Positions 1 through 10,052 of a stretch of DNA of 64,000 nucleotides are shown piece after piece. The stretch covers positions 2,790,001-2,854,000 of the forward strand of contig NZ_CP050453.1 of the NCBI RefSeq assembly GCF_014171575.1, given 5' to 3'. This DNA is from Microbacterium sp. Se63.02b (lineage in GTDB: Bacteria > Actinomycetota > Actinomycetes > Actinomycetales > Microbacteriaceae). Numbering within the stretch: position 1 is the first letter of the stretch; the number at the start of each line of letters is the position of its first letter. The notes under the pieces are model-generated. The model was not told the DNA's origin. It saw only the letters and a list, made by a program, of their open reading frames with translations, and did no database searches. A program made the position numbers and the translations under genes.

Positions 1-538
1 GATGATCGCGATGGGGCTCATGAACCATCCGCGTCTGATCATCGCGGACGAGCCGACCACCGCACTCGACGTCACCGTGCAGCGCCAGGTGCTCCAGCTC
101 CTCGCCGGTGTGCGCCGCGACACCGACGCCGCGATCCTCCTGATCAGCCACGACATCGCCGTCGTGGCGCAGACCTGCGAGCGCGTGCTGGTGATGTACG
201 CCGGCCGCATCGTCGAGGATCTGCCCGCCGCCGACCTGCACACGGGGGCGCAGCATCCGTACACACGGGCGCTCCTCGAGGTGGTGCCCGAGATCGACGC
301 GGATCGGAATGCGCCCCTCAAGATGATCCCCGGCCGCCCACCGGCGCCCGGGGCGTTCCCTCCCGGATGCGCGTTCGCCGATCGCTGCCCCCTCGCCTCG
401 GCGGTCTGCCGCGAGCGCGACCCGGAACTCGCCGCCGCCGGACCCGGGCATCGCGTGGCGTGCTGGCATCCGATGGACCACCGCGTCGCCGCTTCCGCGG
501 CGCAGACGCAGGTCGAGGAAGAGACGGTCCCCCGATGA
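1..538 (+). CDS. Dipeptide/oligopeptide ABC transporter ATP-binding protein, 5'-truncated (DppD/OppD type)
   Basis: Only the C-terminal part lies in the window; the Walker A half is off the left edge. The visible protein opens just before the Walker B segment (IIADEPTTALDVTVQ), then the switch histidine (LLISHD), and ends with the cysteine-containing oligopeptide-transporter C-terminal extension (GCAFADRCPLA) found in Opp/Dpp ATPases. It would energise import of di- or oligopeptides with the next gene, with which it overlaps in an ATGA junction (its stop at 536-538, the next ATG at 535). The peptide specificity is inferred from the family; the substrate-binding protein and permeases would lie upstream, outside the window. 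Confidence 0.93.
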   Translation, partial: MIAMGLMNHPRLIIADEPTTALDVTVQRQVLQLLAGVRRDTDAAILLISHDIAVVAQTCERVLVMYAGRIVEDLPAADLHTGAQHPYTRALLEVVPEIDADRNAPLKMIPGRPPAPGAFPPGCAFADRCPLASAVCRERDPELAAAGPGHRVACWHPMDHRVAASAAQTQVEEETVPR

Positions 539-1577
539 GCGAGCTCCGCTTCGATCGTGTCAGCGTCCGCTACGGAACGCACCGCTCCGGTCTCACCGCC
601 GTGGACGATGTGAGCCTCACCGTGCCCTCCGGGTCCGTCGTGGGGCTCGTCGGCGAATCCGGATCGGGCAAGTCCACCCTCGCCCGCGCGGCGATCGGCC
701 TCGCACCGATCAGCGACGGAGCCATCACGCTCGACGGCGCCGACGTCCGCGGGTTCCGTCGCCGCCGCCCGATCCAGATGGTCTTCCAGGACCCGTTCTC
801 CTCCCTCGATCCCCGGATGACGATCGGGGAATCGATCGCGGAGGCCCTCCCCGCGACCTGCGGGGCACCAGAGCCCGTCGGGCCGAGGTGGCACGGCTGC
901 TCAACCTGGTGAGCCTCGACGCCGATCGAGCACAGTCGCTGCCGGCGGCGCTCTCCGGTGGCCAGCGCCAGCGCATCGCCCTCGCGAGAGCCCTCGCCGC
1001 CCGGCCCGATGTCGTGATCGCCGACGAGATCACCTCGGCACTCGACGTCTCGGTACAGGGGTCCGTGCTCAACCTCGTGCGCGACCTCCGCGGCGAGCTC
1101 GACCTGACGATGCTGTTCATCTCGCACAATCTCTCGGTCGTGCGCTACCTGAGCGACCACATCGCCGTGATGTACCTGGGACGGATCGTCGAGGTCGGCC
1201 CGACCGAGCAGGTGCTCGCCGACCCGCAGCATCCGTACACCCGCGACCTGCTGCAGGCCGCACCGACCAGGCACGGGAACCTCCTCGCGGTCGACCCGCT
1301 CGCGCCCGTCGACGTCGAACCGGCCGACCCGCATGCCCCGCCGAGCGGATGCCGCTTCCACCCGCGATGCCCCATCGGCCCCGCCGCGCGGCCCGATCGA
1401 CAGATCTGCGTCCTCACGGAGCCGCCGCGTCCCACGGGAACGGTCGGAGCCGCATGCCACTTCGCGGGCTCCGGTCCGCACGCCGCGCTGGGGACTGTGC
1501 CCTCGCCCCAAAGCACCCTCCTGGTTTCGGCCGCCGACACAACACGCTCCCCGCACTCTGCGGACACAGTGAACTGA
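535..1577 (+). CDS. Dipeptide/oligopeptide ABC transporter ATP-binding protein (DppF/OppF type), frameshifted
   Basis: Second ATPase of the peptide importer. Walker A (GESGSGKST) is near residue 40, Q-loop VFQDPFSSLDP follows, then the signature LSGGQRQR, Walker B VVIADEITSALD and the C-terminal CRFHPRCP extension of Opp/Dpp ATPases. The frame breaks at the C-run 849-852: one extra C restores EALPRDLRGTRAR and joins the two halves (535 to about 850, then to 1577). Without that base the protein would end near 912. In an Asp-Glu Walker B comparison it has 'DEIT' rather than the usual 'DEPT', a mild deviation common in DppF-like proteins. It lies 19 bases upstream of the S9 peptidase and is probably co-transcribed with it. 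Confidence 0.9.
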
Positions 1578-1596
1578 CCATCCGATTGGAGCCCTC

Positions 1597-3591
1597 ATGA
1601 ATCGCCTCACCGTCGACGACCTGCTCTCCCTCCGCTCACCCGAGCAACCCGCGCTGTCGCCCGACGGTTCCCGCGTCGCGTACGTGCTCCGCACGACCGA
1701 CCGCGACGGCGATCGCGACACCCGCGCGCTGTGGCAGGTGCCGGCCTCCGGAGGCGACGCCGCCCCCTCACGCACGGGACGGCGGACACGACTCCGGTCT
1801 GGAGTCCGGACGGCGCCCAGCTCGCCTTCCTGCGCGCTCAGGATGGTCCGGCGCAGATCTGGCTGCTCCCGGCCACGGGAGGAGAGCCGCGCGGCCTGAC
1901 GACTCTTCCGCTCGGCGCCGGCACTCCGGTGTGGAGCCCCGACGGCACGCGCATCGCCTTCGCCGCCCCCGTCGACACCGCGGCCCTCCCCGGGGAGAGC
2001 GCCGACACGATCCTCGCCCGGCGTTCCGCACCCGCGGCGACCGACCGTCTGGGGTACAAGGCCGACGGCGCGGGAAACCTCGGCACGCTCGTGCAGCAGC
2101 TGCACGTGCTCGACGTCGCGTCGGGGGCGGTCACCGTGCTGACCCGCGGTCGCGCGCACGCCACCGACCCGTTCTGGTCGCCCGACGGCACGCAGCTCGC
2201 CTTCTCGTCCAGCCCGGACGACGACGCGGACCTCACCATGCGCATCCCGGTCTTCGTCGTCTCGTCGACCGACCCGAACAGCGCCCCGGTGCGGATCAGC
2301 GCCCCCGACGTGCAGGCCGCAGCCGTCGGCTGGACTCCGGATGGGAGCCGGGTGATCGCCGCAGGGCGCACCGACACCGAGGTCGGCAACGCCGACCTGC
2401 TGCTGTTCCCGCTCGACGGCGGCGAGGTGCGGAACCTCACCGGATCGCTCGACCGCAACGTGATGCCCGGCGGCCCCGGATACCCGGGCGGCATGCCGCA
2501 GTTCGCCGACGACGACACCCTGGTCTTCTGCCTGCGCGACAACGGGTACTCCCACCTGTACCGCATCCGCCTCGACGGGTCGGACGCCGTCCCCCTGATC
2601 GGCGGCGGCGGCAACGTCTCGGGGCTGTCGGTGGCCGGGGCCTCGGCCGCGGTCGTCGTCGCCTCGTCCGACTCGTTCGGCGATGTCGCCCTGGTGGACC
2701 TGGCAGACGGCACGCACCGCACCCTCACGGCGTACGGGACGCCGGAGTTCGAGCTGGTGCCCGCCGAGGAGCGGCGCTTCACGATCTCCGACGGCACAGT
2801 CGTGACGGGGTGGCTGCGCCGCGATCCCGACGCCGCCGGCCCGCTCCGCTGCTGCTGGACATCCACGGCGGACCCCACAACGCGTGGAACGGCGCGGCGG
2901 ATCTGATCCACCCCTATCACCAGGTGCTGGCGCGCCGCGGGTGGGCGATCCTCACCCTCAACCCGCGCGGCAGCGACGGTTACGGCGACGCGTTCTTCTC
3001 CGCCGTGTCGGGCGGCTGGGGTGTGAACGACGCGAACGACTTCCTGGAGCCGATCGACGAACTCGTCGCGGAAGGCATCGCCGACCCGGCACGGCTGGCC
3101 GTGACCGGCTACAGCTACGGCGGGTTCATGACCTGCTTCCTCACCTCGCGCGACGACCGGTTCGCGGCGGCGGTCGCCGGCGGCGTGGTGACGGACCTCT
3201 TCTCGATGGGCGGCACCTCGGACTACGGACACTTCCTCGCCGAGAAGGAGAACGGCGGCCTGGCCTGGCGCGACGAACAGCGGATCTCGGCGCAGTCGCC
3301 CTTCACCCAGGTCGACCGGGTCACGACGCCGACTCTGATCCTGCACGGCGCCGCAGACGAGCGGTGCCCCGTCGGCCAGGCGGAGCAGTGGTTCACGGCC
3401 CTCCGCGAGCGCGACGTGCCCACGCGCCTGGTGCTGTATCCCGGGGCTCGCATCTGTTCGTGCTCTCCGGCAAGCCCTCGCACCGCGCGGACTTCTCGCA
3501 GCGCGTGATCGACTGGGTCGAGCAGTACGCACCCCCGCAGGCAGGCCCGTGCGCGCGCGCCTCGACGCCCGGCACTGGCAGCAGCGGCTGA
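1597..3591 (+). CDS. S9 family (prolyl oligopeptidase-like) serine peptidase, three frameshifts
   Basis: Joined product about 665 residues. The N-terminal two thirds is a WD40-like beta-propeller (repeated 'WSPDG' motifs, e.g. VWSPDGAQLAF and VWSPDGTRIAF), the C-terminal third an alpha/beta hydrolase with nucleophile motif GYSYGGF, an acid in HGAADERCP and the catalytic His in GGSHLF. This is the acylaminoacyl-peptidase/dipeptidyl-aminopeptidase layout, a cytoplasmic enzyme that trims imported peptides. No signal peptide is seen. Reading requires one extra C at 1763-1767, one C at 2846-2847 and one G at 3442-3445; each is in a G/C run and restores family-typical sequence. Its last 43 bases overlap the next gene. 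It sits directly after the peptide ABC ATPases, fitting intracellular peptide use. Confidence 0.88.
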
Positions 3592-4927
3592 GCGCCCTCG
3601 CCGCCGCGCACAAGGTGCCGGGAGCGACCCTCGGAATCCTCCGCCTGGGCGAAGAGCCGGTATATGCGCATCACGGCATCCTCAACGCCCGCACGGGGAT
3701 CGAGACCACCGACGACTCCGTGTTCCAGATCGGCTCGATGAGCAAGGTGTGGACGACCTCCGTGGTGATGCGACTGGTCGACGAGGGCAAGCTCGACCTG
3801 GATGCGCCGATCGTGGAGTACGTCCCGGAGTTCTCGTCCTCCGACCCCGAGGTCACCCGCACCGTCACGATGCGCCACCTCCTCACGCACACCAGCGGGA
3901 TCGACGGCGACGTCTTCACCGACACCGGCCGCGGCGACGACACCCTGGAGAAGTACGTCGCCCTGCTCGACGGTGTGGCGCAGAACCACCCGCTCGGTGC
4001 CACGATGTCGTACTGCAACTCGGGCTTCGTGCTCGCCGGGCGCGTGATCGAGAAGATCACCGGCACCAGCTGGGACCAGGCGATGCGCGAGCTGCTGATG
4101 ACCCCGCTGGGGCTCACGCACTCGACCACCCTCCCCGAGGAGGCGATCATGTTCCGCGCGGCCAGCGGACACACGGGCGTGGACGACGACGGAGAGCCCA
4201 CCCTCGCGCCGGCATGGATGCTGCCGCGGGCGATGGGCCCTGCCGGACTCGTCAACTCCACGACGGCCGACGTGCTCGCCTTCGCGCGCATGCACCTGAC
4301 CGGGGGCTCGCCGCCGACGGCACACGGGTGCTGTCCGAGGAGAGCGTGCGACGGATGCAGCAGCGCGAGGTCGACATGCCCGATCCGTACTCGCTCGGCG
4401 ACGCGTGGGGCGTCGGCTGGATCCTCTTCGATTGGGACGGCCACCGGCTGTACGGCCACGACGGCAACACGATCGGACAGGCGGCGTTCCTGCGCATCCT
4501 CCCCGACGAGCAGGTCGCTGTCACGCTGCTCACCAACGGCGGGAACACGCATGACCTGTACATCGAGCTCTTCGACGAGATCTTCGCCGAGGTCGCCGAT
4601 GTGCACCTCCCGGTCGGGCTCACCCCACCGCAGGAGCCCTTCGAGGACGACTTCTCCGACTACGTCGGCGTGTACGACCGTTCGGGCGTCCGCACCGAGA
4701 TCTTCGCAGAGGACGGCGGTCTGCGCATGCGGACCACGTTGAACGGCCCGCTCGCCGCTCTCCTCCCCGACCCCGTGCAGGAGCATCCACTGGTGCCGGT
4801 GCGCACGGGCGAGTTCGTCATGCGGCCGGAGGGCGAGCAGAACTGGAACGCCGTCGTCTTCTACTCACTGCCCAGCGGCGAGCGCTACCTGCATCACGGT
4901 GTCCGCGCCGCGCCGAAGGTGTCGTGA
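3549..4927 (+). CDS. Serine hydrolase of the beta-lactamase class C / EstB family, frameshifted
   Basis: The GTG start at 3549 overlaps the end of the peptidase gene. The penicillin-binding fold motifs are visible: SMSK (SxxK, Ser63/Lys66), Tyr-x-Asn as YCNSG, and HDG in place of KTG near LYGHDGNTIGQ. Family members are esterases, D-aminopeptidases or DD-peptidase-like enzymes. No signal peptide is seen, so it is probably cytosolic, which argues against a resistance beta-lactamase. A single G missing in the run 4303-4307 breaks the frame. The stop overlaps the start of the M20 gene (4924-4929). In this neighbourhood a D-aminopeptidase or peptide/ester hydrolase role is plausible, but this is inference. 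Confidence 0.85.
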
Positions 4928-6041
4928 TGATCGTGCAGGCCGGCCAGGATCTCGACGTGGTCCTGGCCGACATCGAGACCCTCGTCTCGTGCGAGTCGCC
5001 ATCGGACGATCTCGCAGCCGTCGCCCGCAGCGCCGACGTCGTGGCCGCTCTCGGCGAGCGTGTGCTGGGCGTCGGGCCGGAACGGATCGTCCTCGAGGGG
5101 CGGACGCACCTGCGCTGGCGGTTCGGCGACCCTGCCGTGCTGGTGCTCGGTCACCATGACACCGTGTGGCCGCTGGGCTCTCTCGATCGGCTGCCGTTCG
5201 GCGTCTCCGACGGGATCCTCCGCGGGCCCGGCTGCTTCGACATGAAGACGGGCGTCGTCATGGCCCTGCACGCGGTGGCCGCACTGCCGGATCGCACAGG
5301 CGTCAGCATCCTCATCACGGGCGACGAAGAACTCGGGTCGCCGAGTTCACGCGCGCTGATCGAGCAGGAGGCCCTCGGCTGCGCCGCGGTGCTGGTGCTC
5401 GAGGCCGCCGCCGACCATGGTGCTGTGAAGATCGCCCGCAAAGGGTGTCGCTGTACCGGGTGCACGTCGAAGGCCGAGCGGCACACGCCGGCCTCGAACC
5501 AGAGCGCGGCGTGAATGCCGCCGTCGAAGCCGCCCATCTGCTGCTCGCGGTCGCCGCCCTGGGCGACGCCGCCGCGGGCACGAGCGTCACCCCGACGCTC
5601 CTGAAGGCCGGGAGCACCACCAACACGGTCCCCGCCGGGGCGGAGTTCGCCGTCGATGTGCGGGTGCGCACCATCGCGGAGCAGGACCGGGTCGACGCGG
5701 CGATCCGTGCCATCGCCCCCACGCTCCCCGGCGCCGTGATCCGGGTGGAGGGCGGTGCGAATCGTCGGCCGATGGAGCGGGAATCGTCCGCCGCACTTTT
5801 CGCCGAGGCGGTCGCGATCGCCGAGGCCGCCGGGCTCACGCCGTTCGAGGGCGTCGCGGTCGGCGGGGCTTCCGACGGCAACTTCACCGCGGGTCTCGGC
5901 GTGCCGACCCTCGACGGGTTGGGCGCCGTCGGCGGTGGAGCGCACGCCGACGACGAGCACGTGATCGTGGCGATGATCCCCGAGCGCATCGCGCTGCTGC
6001 ACGGGCTGCTCTCCGCGGCTCTGCCGGGAGGGAGGGCATGA
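4927..6041 (+). CDS. M20 family metallohydrolase (ArgE/CPG2 type), frameshifted
   Basis: Joined product about 371 residues with the co-catalytic zinc ligands of the M20 family: GHHDTVWPLG (His/Asp), GCFDMKTG (Asp), GDEELG (Glu-Glu). It hydrolyses N-acyl or peptide bonds of amino acids in the cytoplasm. One G is missing near 5443-5445, after which KGVSLYRVHVEGRAAHAG continues into the dimerisation domain. The start is ATG 4927, with a GTG alternative at 4924; both overlap the preceding stop. It overlaps the GNAT gene by an ATGA junction at 6038-6041. The neighbouring acyltransferase and racemase suggest that it removes the N-succinyl (or other acyl) group from the L-isomer of an N-acylamino acid. 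Confidence 0.88.
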
Positions 6042-6910
6042 GCGTGACCGACGCCGCGGCATACAGCGCCTCACCGCAGGAGGCCGCGGACGCGGCGAGC
6101 GCTGCGGCGGCCACGGCCGGCGTGGAGATCCGCCTGCTCGGCGACGTGGACGAGTTCACGCGGGTCGCCGACCTGTTCCAGCGCATCTGGACCAAGCAGG
6201 GCGAGACCTCGCCCGTGAACGTCGAGACCCTGCGCGCCCTGTCCAAGGCGGGGAGCTACGTGGGGGGTGCGTTCGAGCACGACGAGCTCGTCGGCGCATG
6301 CTTCGGATTCTTCGCGGCCCCCGATCAGCGGGCGCTGCACAGTCATATCGCGGGTGTCTCGCAACGGATGCGGGGCCGCAGCGTCGGCTTCGCGTTGAAG
6401 GTGCATCAGCGCGCCTGGGCGCTGGCCGAGGGGCTCGACGAGATCTCCTGGACCTTCGATCCGCTGATCAGCAGGAACGCCCATTTCAATCTCGTGAAGC
6501 TCGCCGCGACGCCGACGTCGTATCACCGCAACTTCTACGGGCACATGGCCGATGCGCTCAACGGGGCGGACGACACCGACCGGATGCTGGTGACCTGGTA
6601 CGTCCGCGACCCGCTGGTCGTGGCGGCATGTCACGGCGAGCCCGCCCTCCCCGACGCGCGTGTCACGGCGGAGCCCCTGCTGAGCGTGGGCGACGACCTC
6701 GGTCCGCTCCGGCATCGCACCGACGCCAGGATCGTGCGGGTGGCGCTGCCGCGCGACATCGAGGCCCTGCGTCTCACGGAGCCGGCGCGTGCGACGGCGT
6801 GGCGACTGGCGCTGCGCGACACGCTCGGAGCCCTGCTGGAGGGCGGAGGGCGCGTGCTCTCCTTCGACCGCTCCGGCGCGTACACCATCGACAGAGGAGA
6901 ACAGGGATGA
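6038..6910 (+). CDS. GNAT-superfamily acyltransferase (COG3375-like)
   Basis: An intact 290-residue protein. An alanine-rich leader of about 30 residues precedes a GNAT-like core (FQRIWTKQGE, VGGAFEHDELVGACFGFF, the MRGRSVGFALK acyl-CoA-binding-type loop, then SWTFDPLISRNAHFNL). The last two stretches are characteristic of the predicted acetyl/succinyltransferases found next to type-2 MenC/N-acylamino-acid racemases. It is translationally coupled to both neighbours by ATGA overlaps. In the Geobacillus precedent the matching gene N-succinylates D-amino acids from succinyl-CoA, and I infer the same job here. The acyl donor cannot be read from the sequence. Confidence 0.85.
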   Translation: MSVTDAAAYSASPQEAADAASAAAATAGVEIRLLGDVDEFTRVADLFQRIWTKQGETSPVNVETLRALSKAGSYVGGAFEHDELVGACFGFFAAPDQRALHSHIAGVSQRMRGRSVGFALKVHQRAWALAEGLDEISWTFDPLISRNAHFNLVKLAATPTSYHRNFYGHMADALNGADDTDRMLVTWYVRDPLVVAACHGEPALPDARVTAEPLLSVGDDLGPLRHRTDARIVRVALPRDIEALRLTEPARATAWRLALRDTLGALLEGGGRVLSFDRSGAYTIDRGEQG

Positions 6911-8013
6911 AGCTCACCGGATTCGAGCTGCGCGTGATCGAGATGCCGTTGGTGTCGCCGTTCCGGACGTCGTTCGGGGTGCAGACGGTGCGCGAGGCGC
7001 TGGTGGTCCGAGCGGTCACCGACGAGGCCGAGGGCTGGGGCGAGGGCGTGGCGATGAACGACCCGCTGTACTCGTCCGAGTACGTGGCGGCGAGCGTCGA
7101 CGTGATCACACGGTTCCTGCTGCCTGCCCTCGCGCAGGTGCAGGACCTCGACGCCGCGGGAGTCGCGCCGGCCCTCGCGAAGTTCAAGGGACATCGCATG
7201 TCGAAGTCCGCCGTCGAGCTGGCGGTGCTCGACGCCGAGCTGCGGGCCTCCGGCGTTCCCCTCTCGCGGGAGCTGGGCGCCGTGCGCGACCGGGTCGACT
7301 GCGGGGTCTCCGTGGGGATCATGGACTCGATCCCCGAGCTGCTCGATGCGGTCGGCGGCTACCTCGACGAGGGGTACGTGCGCATCAAGCTGAAGATCGA
7401 GCCGGGGTGGGACATCGAGCCGGTGCGTGCGGTGCGCGAGCGCTTCGGCGACGACGTGCTGTTGCAGGTCGACGCGAACACCGCGTACCACCGCGGCGAC
7501 GCCCGGCATCTCGCCAGGCTCGACCCGTTCGACCTGCTCCTGATCGAACAGCCGCTCGACGAGGAGGACCTGCTCGGCCACGCCCAGCTGGCGAAGGCCA
7601 TCACCACCCCCGTGTGCCTCGACGAGTCGATCGTGTCGGCCCGCGCCGCCGCGGATGCGATCGCGCTCGGCGCCTGCTCGATCGTGAACATCAAGCCGGG
7701 TCGGGTCGGCGGGTACCTCGAGGCTCGTCGCATCCACGACGTGTGCGCGGCGAACGACATCCCCGTGTGGTGCGGCGGGATGCTCGAGACCGGGATCGGC
7801 CGCGCGGCGAACGTCGCGCTCGCGGCACTGCCCGGTTTCACGCTCCCCGGCGACACGTCAGGCTCTGGGCGCTACTACGCGAACGACATCACCGAGCCCT
7901 TCGTCGTGGAGGACGGCACGCTCCGGGTCCCGACGGGTGCGGGCATCGGGGTCGCCCCGGATCCCGATGCTCTGGACGCCGTCACCGTGCGCACCGAATG
8001 GGTCGCGCTCTGA
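6907..8013 (+). CDS. Enolase-superfamily o-succinylbenzoate synthase / N-succinylamino acid racemase
   Basis: An intact 368-residue enzyme with every catalytic residue of the OSBS/NSAR group: Lys161 and Lys163 (RIKLKIEPG), metal ligands Asp189 (QVDAN), Glu214 (LIEQP) and Asp239 (CLDES), and Lys263 (NIKPGR). The same spacing is known from the Amycolatopsis enzyme. Such proteins either make o-succinylbenzoate for menaquinone or racemise N-succinylamino acids; many do both. No other men gene is in the window, whereas an acyltransferase and an M20 deacylase are directly coupled upstream, so the racemase role is favoured. The ATG at 6907 follows AGAGGAG and overlaps the GNAT stop. Confidence 0.92.
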   Translation: MKLTGFELRVIEMPLVSPFRTSFGVQTVREALVVRAVTDEAEGWGEGVAMNDPLYSSEYVAASVDVITRFLLPALAQVQDLDAAGVAPALAKFKGHRMSKSAVELAVLDAELRASGVPLSRELGAVRDRVDCGVSVGIMDSIPELLDAVGGYLDEGYVRIKLKIEPGWDIEPVRAVRERFGDDVLLQVDANTAYHRGDARHLARLDPFDLLLIEQPLDEEDLLGHAQLAKAITTPVCLDESIVSARAAADAIALGACSIVNIKPGRVGGYLEARRIHDVCAANDIPVWCGGMLETGIGRAANVALAALPGFTLPGDTSGSGRYYANDITEPFVVEDGTLRVPTGAGIGVAPDPDALDAVTVRTEWVAL

Positions 8014-8047
8014 GGGCGCACTGAGACCCGATCGAACCTGTCGGGCT

Positions 8048-8074
8048 CGACGAAGAGTCGCTACGATTTCGTCG
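8048..8074. promoter_or_regulatory. Candidate operator: inverted repeat upstream of pucR-type gene
   Basis: CGACGAA (8048-8054) and its exact reverse complement TTCGTCG (8068-8074) flank 13 bases containing TACGAT. The repeat lies between the racemase and the regulator, about 50 bases before the latter. It could bind PucR, but that is inference from position only. Confidence 0.35.
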
Positions 8075-8107
8075 TGCCCCACAGATCCGCGACGCCCCCA
8101 CGCCGCC

Positions 8108-8121
8108 TAGCCTGGGCCTCG
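8108..8121 (+). promoter_or_regulatory. -10 element for leaderless start of the PucR-family gene
   Basis: TAGCCT at 8108-8113 is followed by seven bases and then GTG at 8121. The predicted transcription start coincides with the start codon, which supports GTG 8121 over the in-frame ATG 8127. Confidence 0.5.
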
Positions 8122-9804
8122 TGCTCATGCCAGTGACGACGAAGCCCCGGGCCAGCCTCGGCCGGGTGATCGAAGACCTCGGCAACACGCTGCTGGAGGT
8201 GGTAAGCGGCGCGGTCGACGACGACACCGAGATCGAGACGGTCGTCATCCACGACGTCCTCGACGATGCGATGCCGATGCGCGGCGCCCTGGTCCTCGGC
8301 GTGGGGCTGAGCGACCCGGAGGAGATCGCCGAGCTGCTGCGCACCCTCGCGGATCAGCACGCGACCGCCCTGGTGCTGCGGGCGCCGGTGCGCGCCGAGC
8401 AGCCTGTCCGCGAGGCCTCCGCGACCACCGGCATCCCCGTGCTGTCGCTCACACGCGGCGCATCCTGGGCGCAGTTGGCCGCGATGCTGCGTTCGCTGAT
8501 CGCCGAGGGCGACGTCGGCGATCAGGGCGCGACGACGCTCGGCGGCATGCCGTCGGGCGACCTGTTCGCGCTGGCCAATGCGATCGCGACCCTGCTGAAC
8601 GCCCCCGTCACCATCGAGGACCGCAACTCGAGGGTGGTCGCCTTCTCCGGCCGGCAGCATGAAGCCGACCCCGCGCGCATCGAGACCGTGCTCGGACGCC
8701 AGGTGCCGGAGCGCTTCGCACGGCAGCTCGAAGAGCGCGGCGTCTTCCAGGAGCTGTACCGCAGCGAGGATCCGATCGACGTCGTCCCGGTGCACAACGC
8801 TGAGGGGCTTCCGTCGTTCCCCCGCGTCGCCCTGGCGGTGCGGGCCGGCGACGAGATCCTCGGATCGATCTGGGCCGCGGTCCAGGAGCCGCTCACCCGA
8901 TCGCGTGCAGGCCCTGAAGGACTCCGCAGGCCTGGTGGCCCTGCACATGCTGCGCCTGCGAGCGGGCGCCGATGTCGAACGCCGCCTGCGGGCCGACCTG
9001 CTCGCCACGATCCTCGAGGGAGGACCGGGGGCCGCCGACGCCACGGCCCGATTGCGTCTCAGCGACCATCGCTGCGTCGTGCTCGCCCTGTCGGCCGCCG
9101 AGGAGATCGGCGACGAGCCATCGGCAGGAGCACGCGGCGTGGCCGAACGGCAGCGGATCGCCGATGCCTTCGCCGTGCATCTCGGCGCCGTCTACCTCCG
9201 CTCGGCGGTCGCCGTGATCGGCAACGTCGCGTACGCGGTCGTCGGCATCCGTCCGGAACAGGGCGAAGGCGACGCGGGGGCGGAGCACAGCGATGCGGAC
9301 AGCCGAGCCGCACGCGTGGCTCTCGACTTCCTCGGCCGGCTCGGCGCCTCAGGCGACATCCGGATCGGGGTCGGCACGGTGGCGGACGACGCCTCGAGCA
9401 TCCCTGCGTCCCGCGCCAATGCCGACCGCGCCCTCCGCGTGGTCCGCCAGGCACCGGCACGCGAGCCGGTCGCCCGCTTCACGGCCGTGCAGATGGAGGC
9501 GCTGCTGGTCGAACTCGGCGACCTCGTCCGCGCGCGGGGCGATCAGCCGACGGGACCCGTCGCACAGCTTCTGGCGCAGGACCGGGAGCGTGGCACGCAC
9601 CTCGTCGAGACGCTGCGGGCGTGGCTCGACGCGTTCGGCGACGTGGCGGTGGCCGCCGCACGCGTGTACACGCACCCGAACACGTTCCGCTACCGGCTGC
9701 GCCGACTGTCGGAGATCAGCGGACTCGATCTGACCGATCCCGAAGCCCGGTTCTCCGCCATGGTCCAGCTGCGCCTGCTCGTCCCCAGAGAGGGAGACGC
9801 GTAG
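8121..9804 (+). CDS. PucR-family transcriptional regulator, frameshifted
   Basis: Joined product about 560 residues. The N-terminal part has the PucR ligand-like domain followed by a GAF-like segment (FALANAIATLLNAPVTIED). The C-terminal end carries the PucR helix-turn-helix (ARVYTHPNTFRYRLRRLSE), the best family signature. The frame changes at 8896-8899, where the CCC in 'ctcacccgat' has one base too many (or lacks two): removing one C gives PLTDRVQALKDSAG. It is downstream of, and in the same direction as, the racemase locus and may control it in response to an amino acid or peptide-derived ligand; that link is inference. A strong hairpin follows the stop. Confidence 0.87.
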
Positions 9805-9820
9805 ACGAGAGACAGCGCCT

Positions 9821-9845
9821 GCCCCGTCCCTCCCGGGGACGGGGC
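9821..9845 (+). terminator. Hairpin terminator after the PucR-family gene
   Basis: GCCCCGTCCC pairs with GGGACGGGGC around a five-base loop, 17 bases after the stop at 9804. It has no T-tract, as is common for actinobacterial intrinsic terminators. Confidence 0.6.
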
Positions 9846-10002
9846 CGGCTGAGGCTCGTGGCCCGTCGCCGTCGACACCCGACGTGGCTGCTCGTGGCCG
9901 TCCTGCCGAGTGCGCGTGATGCCCGCTCATGACCGGCATCCTGCGTATCTGACACACATCTCAACACACACCGGTCATTCAGACCATAGAGTGAGTTCCG
10001 AC

Positions 10003-10017
10003 TGATCGATCCGATCA
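10003..10017. promoter_or_regulatory. Palindrome upstream of Lrp/AsnC gene, candidate autoregulatory site
   Basis: TGATCG-ATC-CGATCA is a 6-3-6 perfect inverted repeat between a possible -10 (TAGAGT, 9987-9992) and the Lrp-type gene. Lrp/AsnC proteins usually autoregulate, and the position fits. The binding assignment is inference. Confidence 0.4.
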
Positions 10018-10052
10018 ATCGCGACGTGGCGCAGAAGGTGATGGTGATCGAT

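Noticed and set aside
570-2717. A 715-codon open frame on the minus strand
   Set aside because: It is antisense to the DppF-type ATPase and S9 peptidase; it only stays open because of third-position G/C bias.
3549-4927. Antibiotic-resistance beta-lactamase
   Set aside because: SxxK and YxN motifs are shared by many esterases and peptidases; there is no signal peptide, and the gene is embedded in a peptide-use operon.
6907-8013. Dedicated menaquinone-pathway menC
   Set aside because: The residues fit both activities, but no other men gene is present and the coupled GNAT and M20 genes favour the racemase role, so no menC symbol was given.
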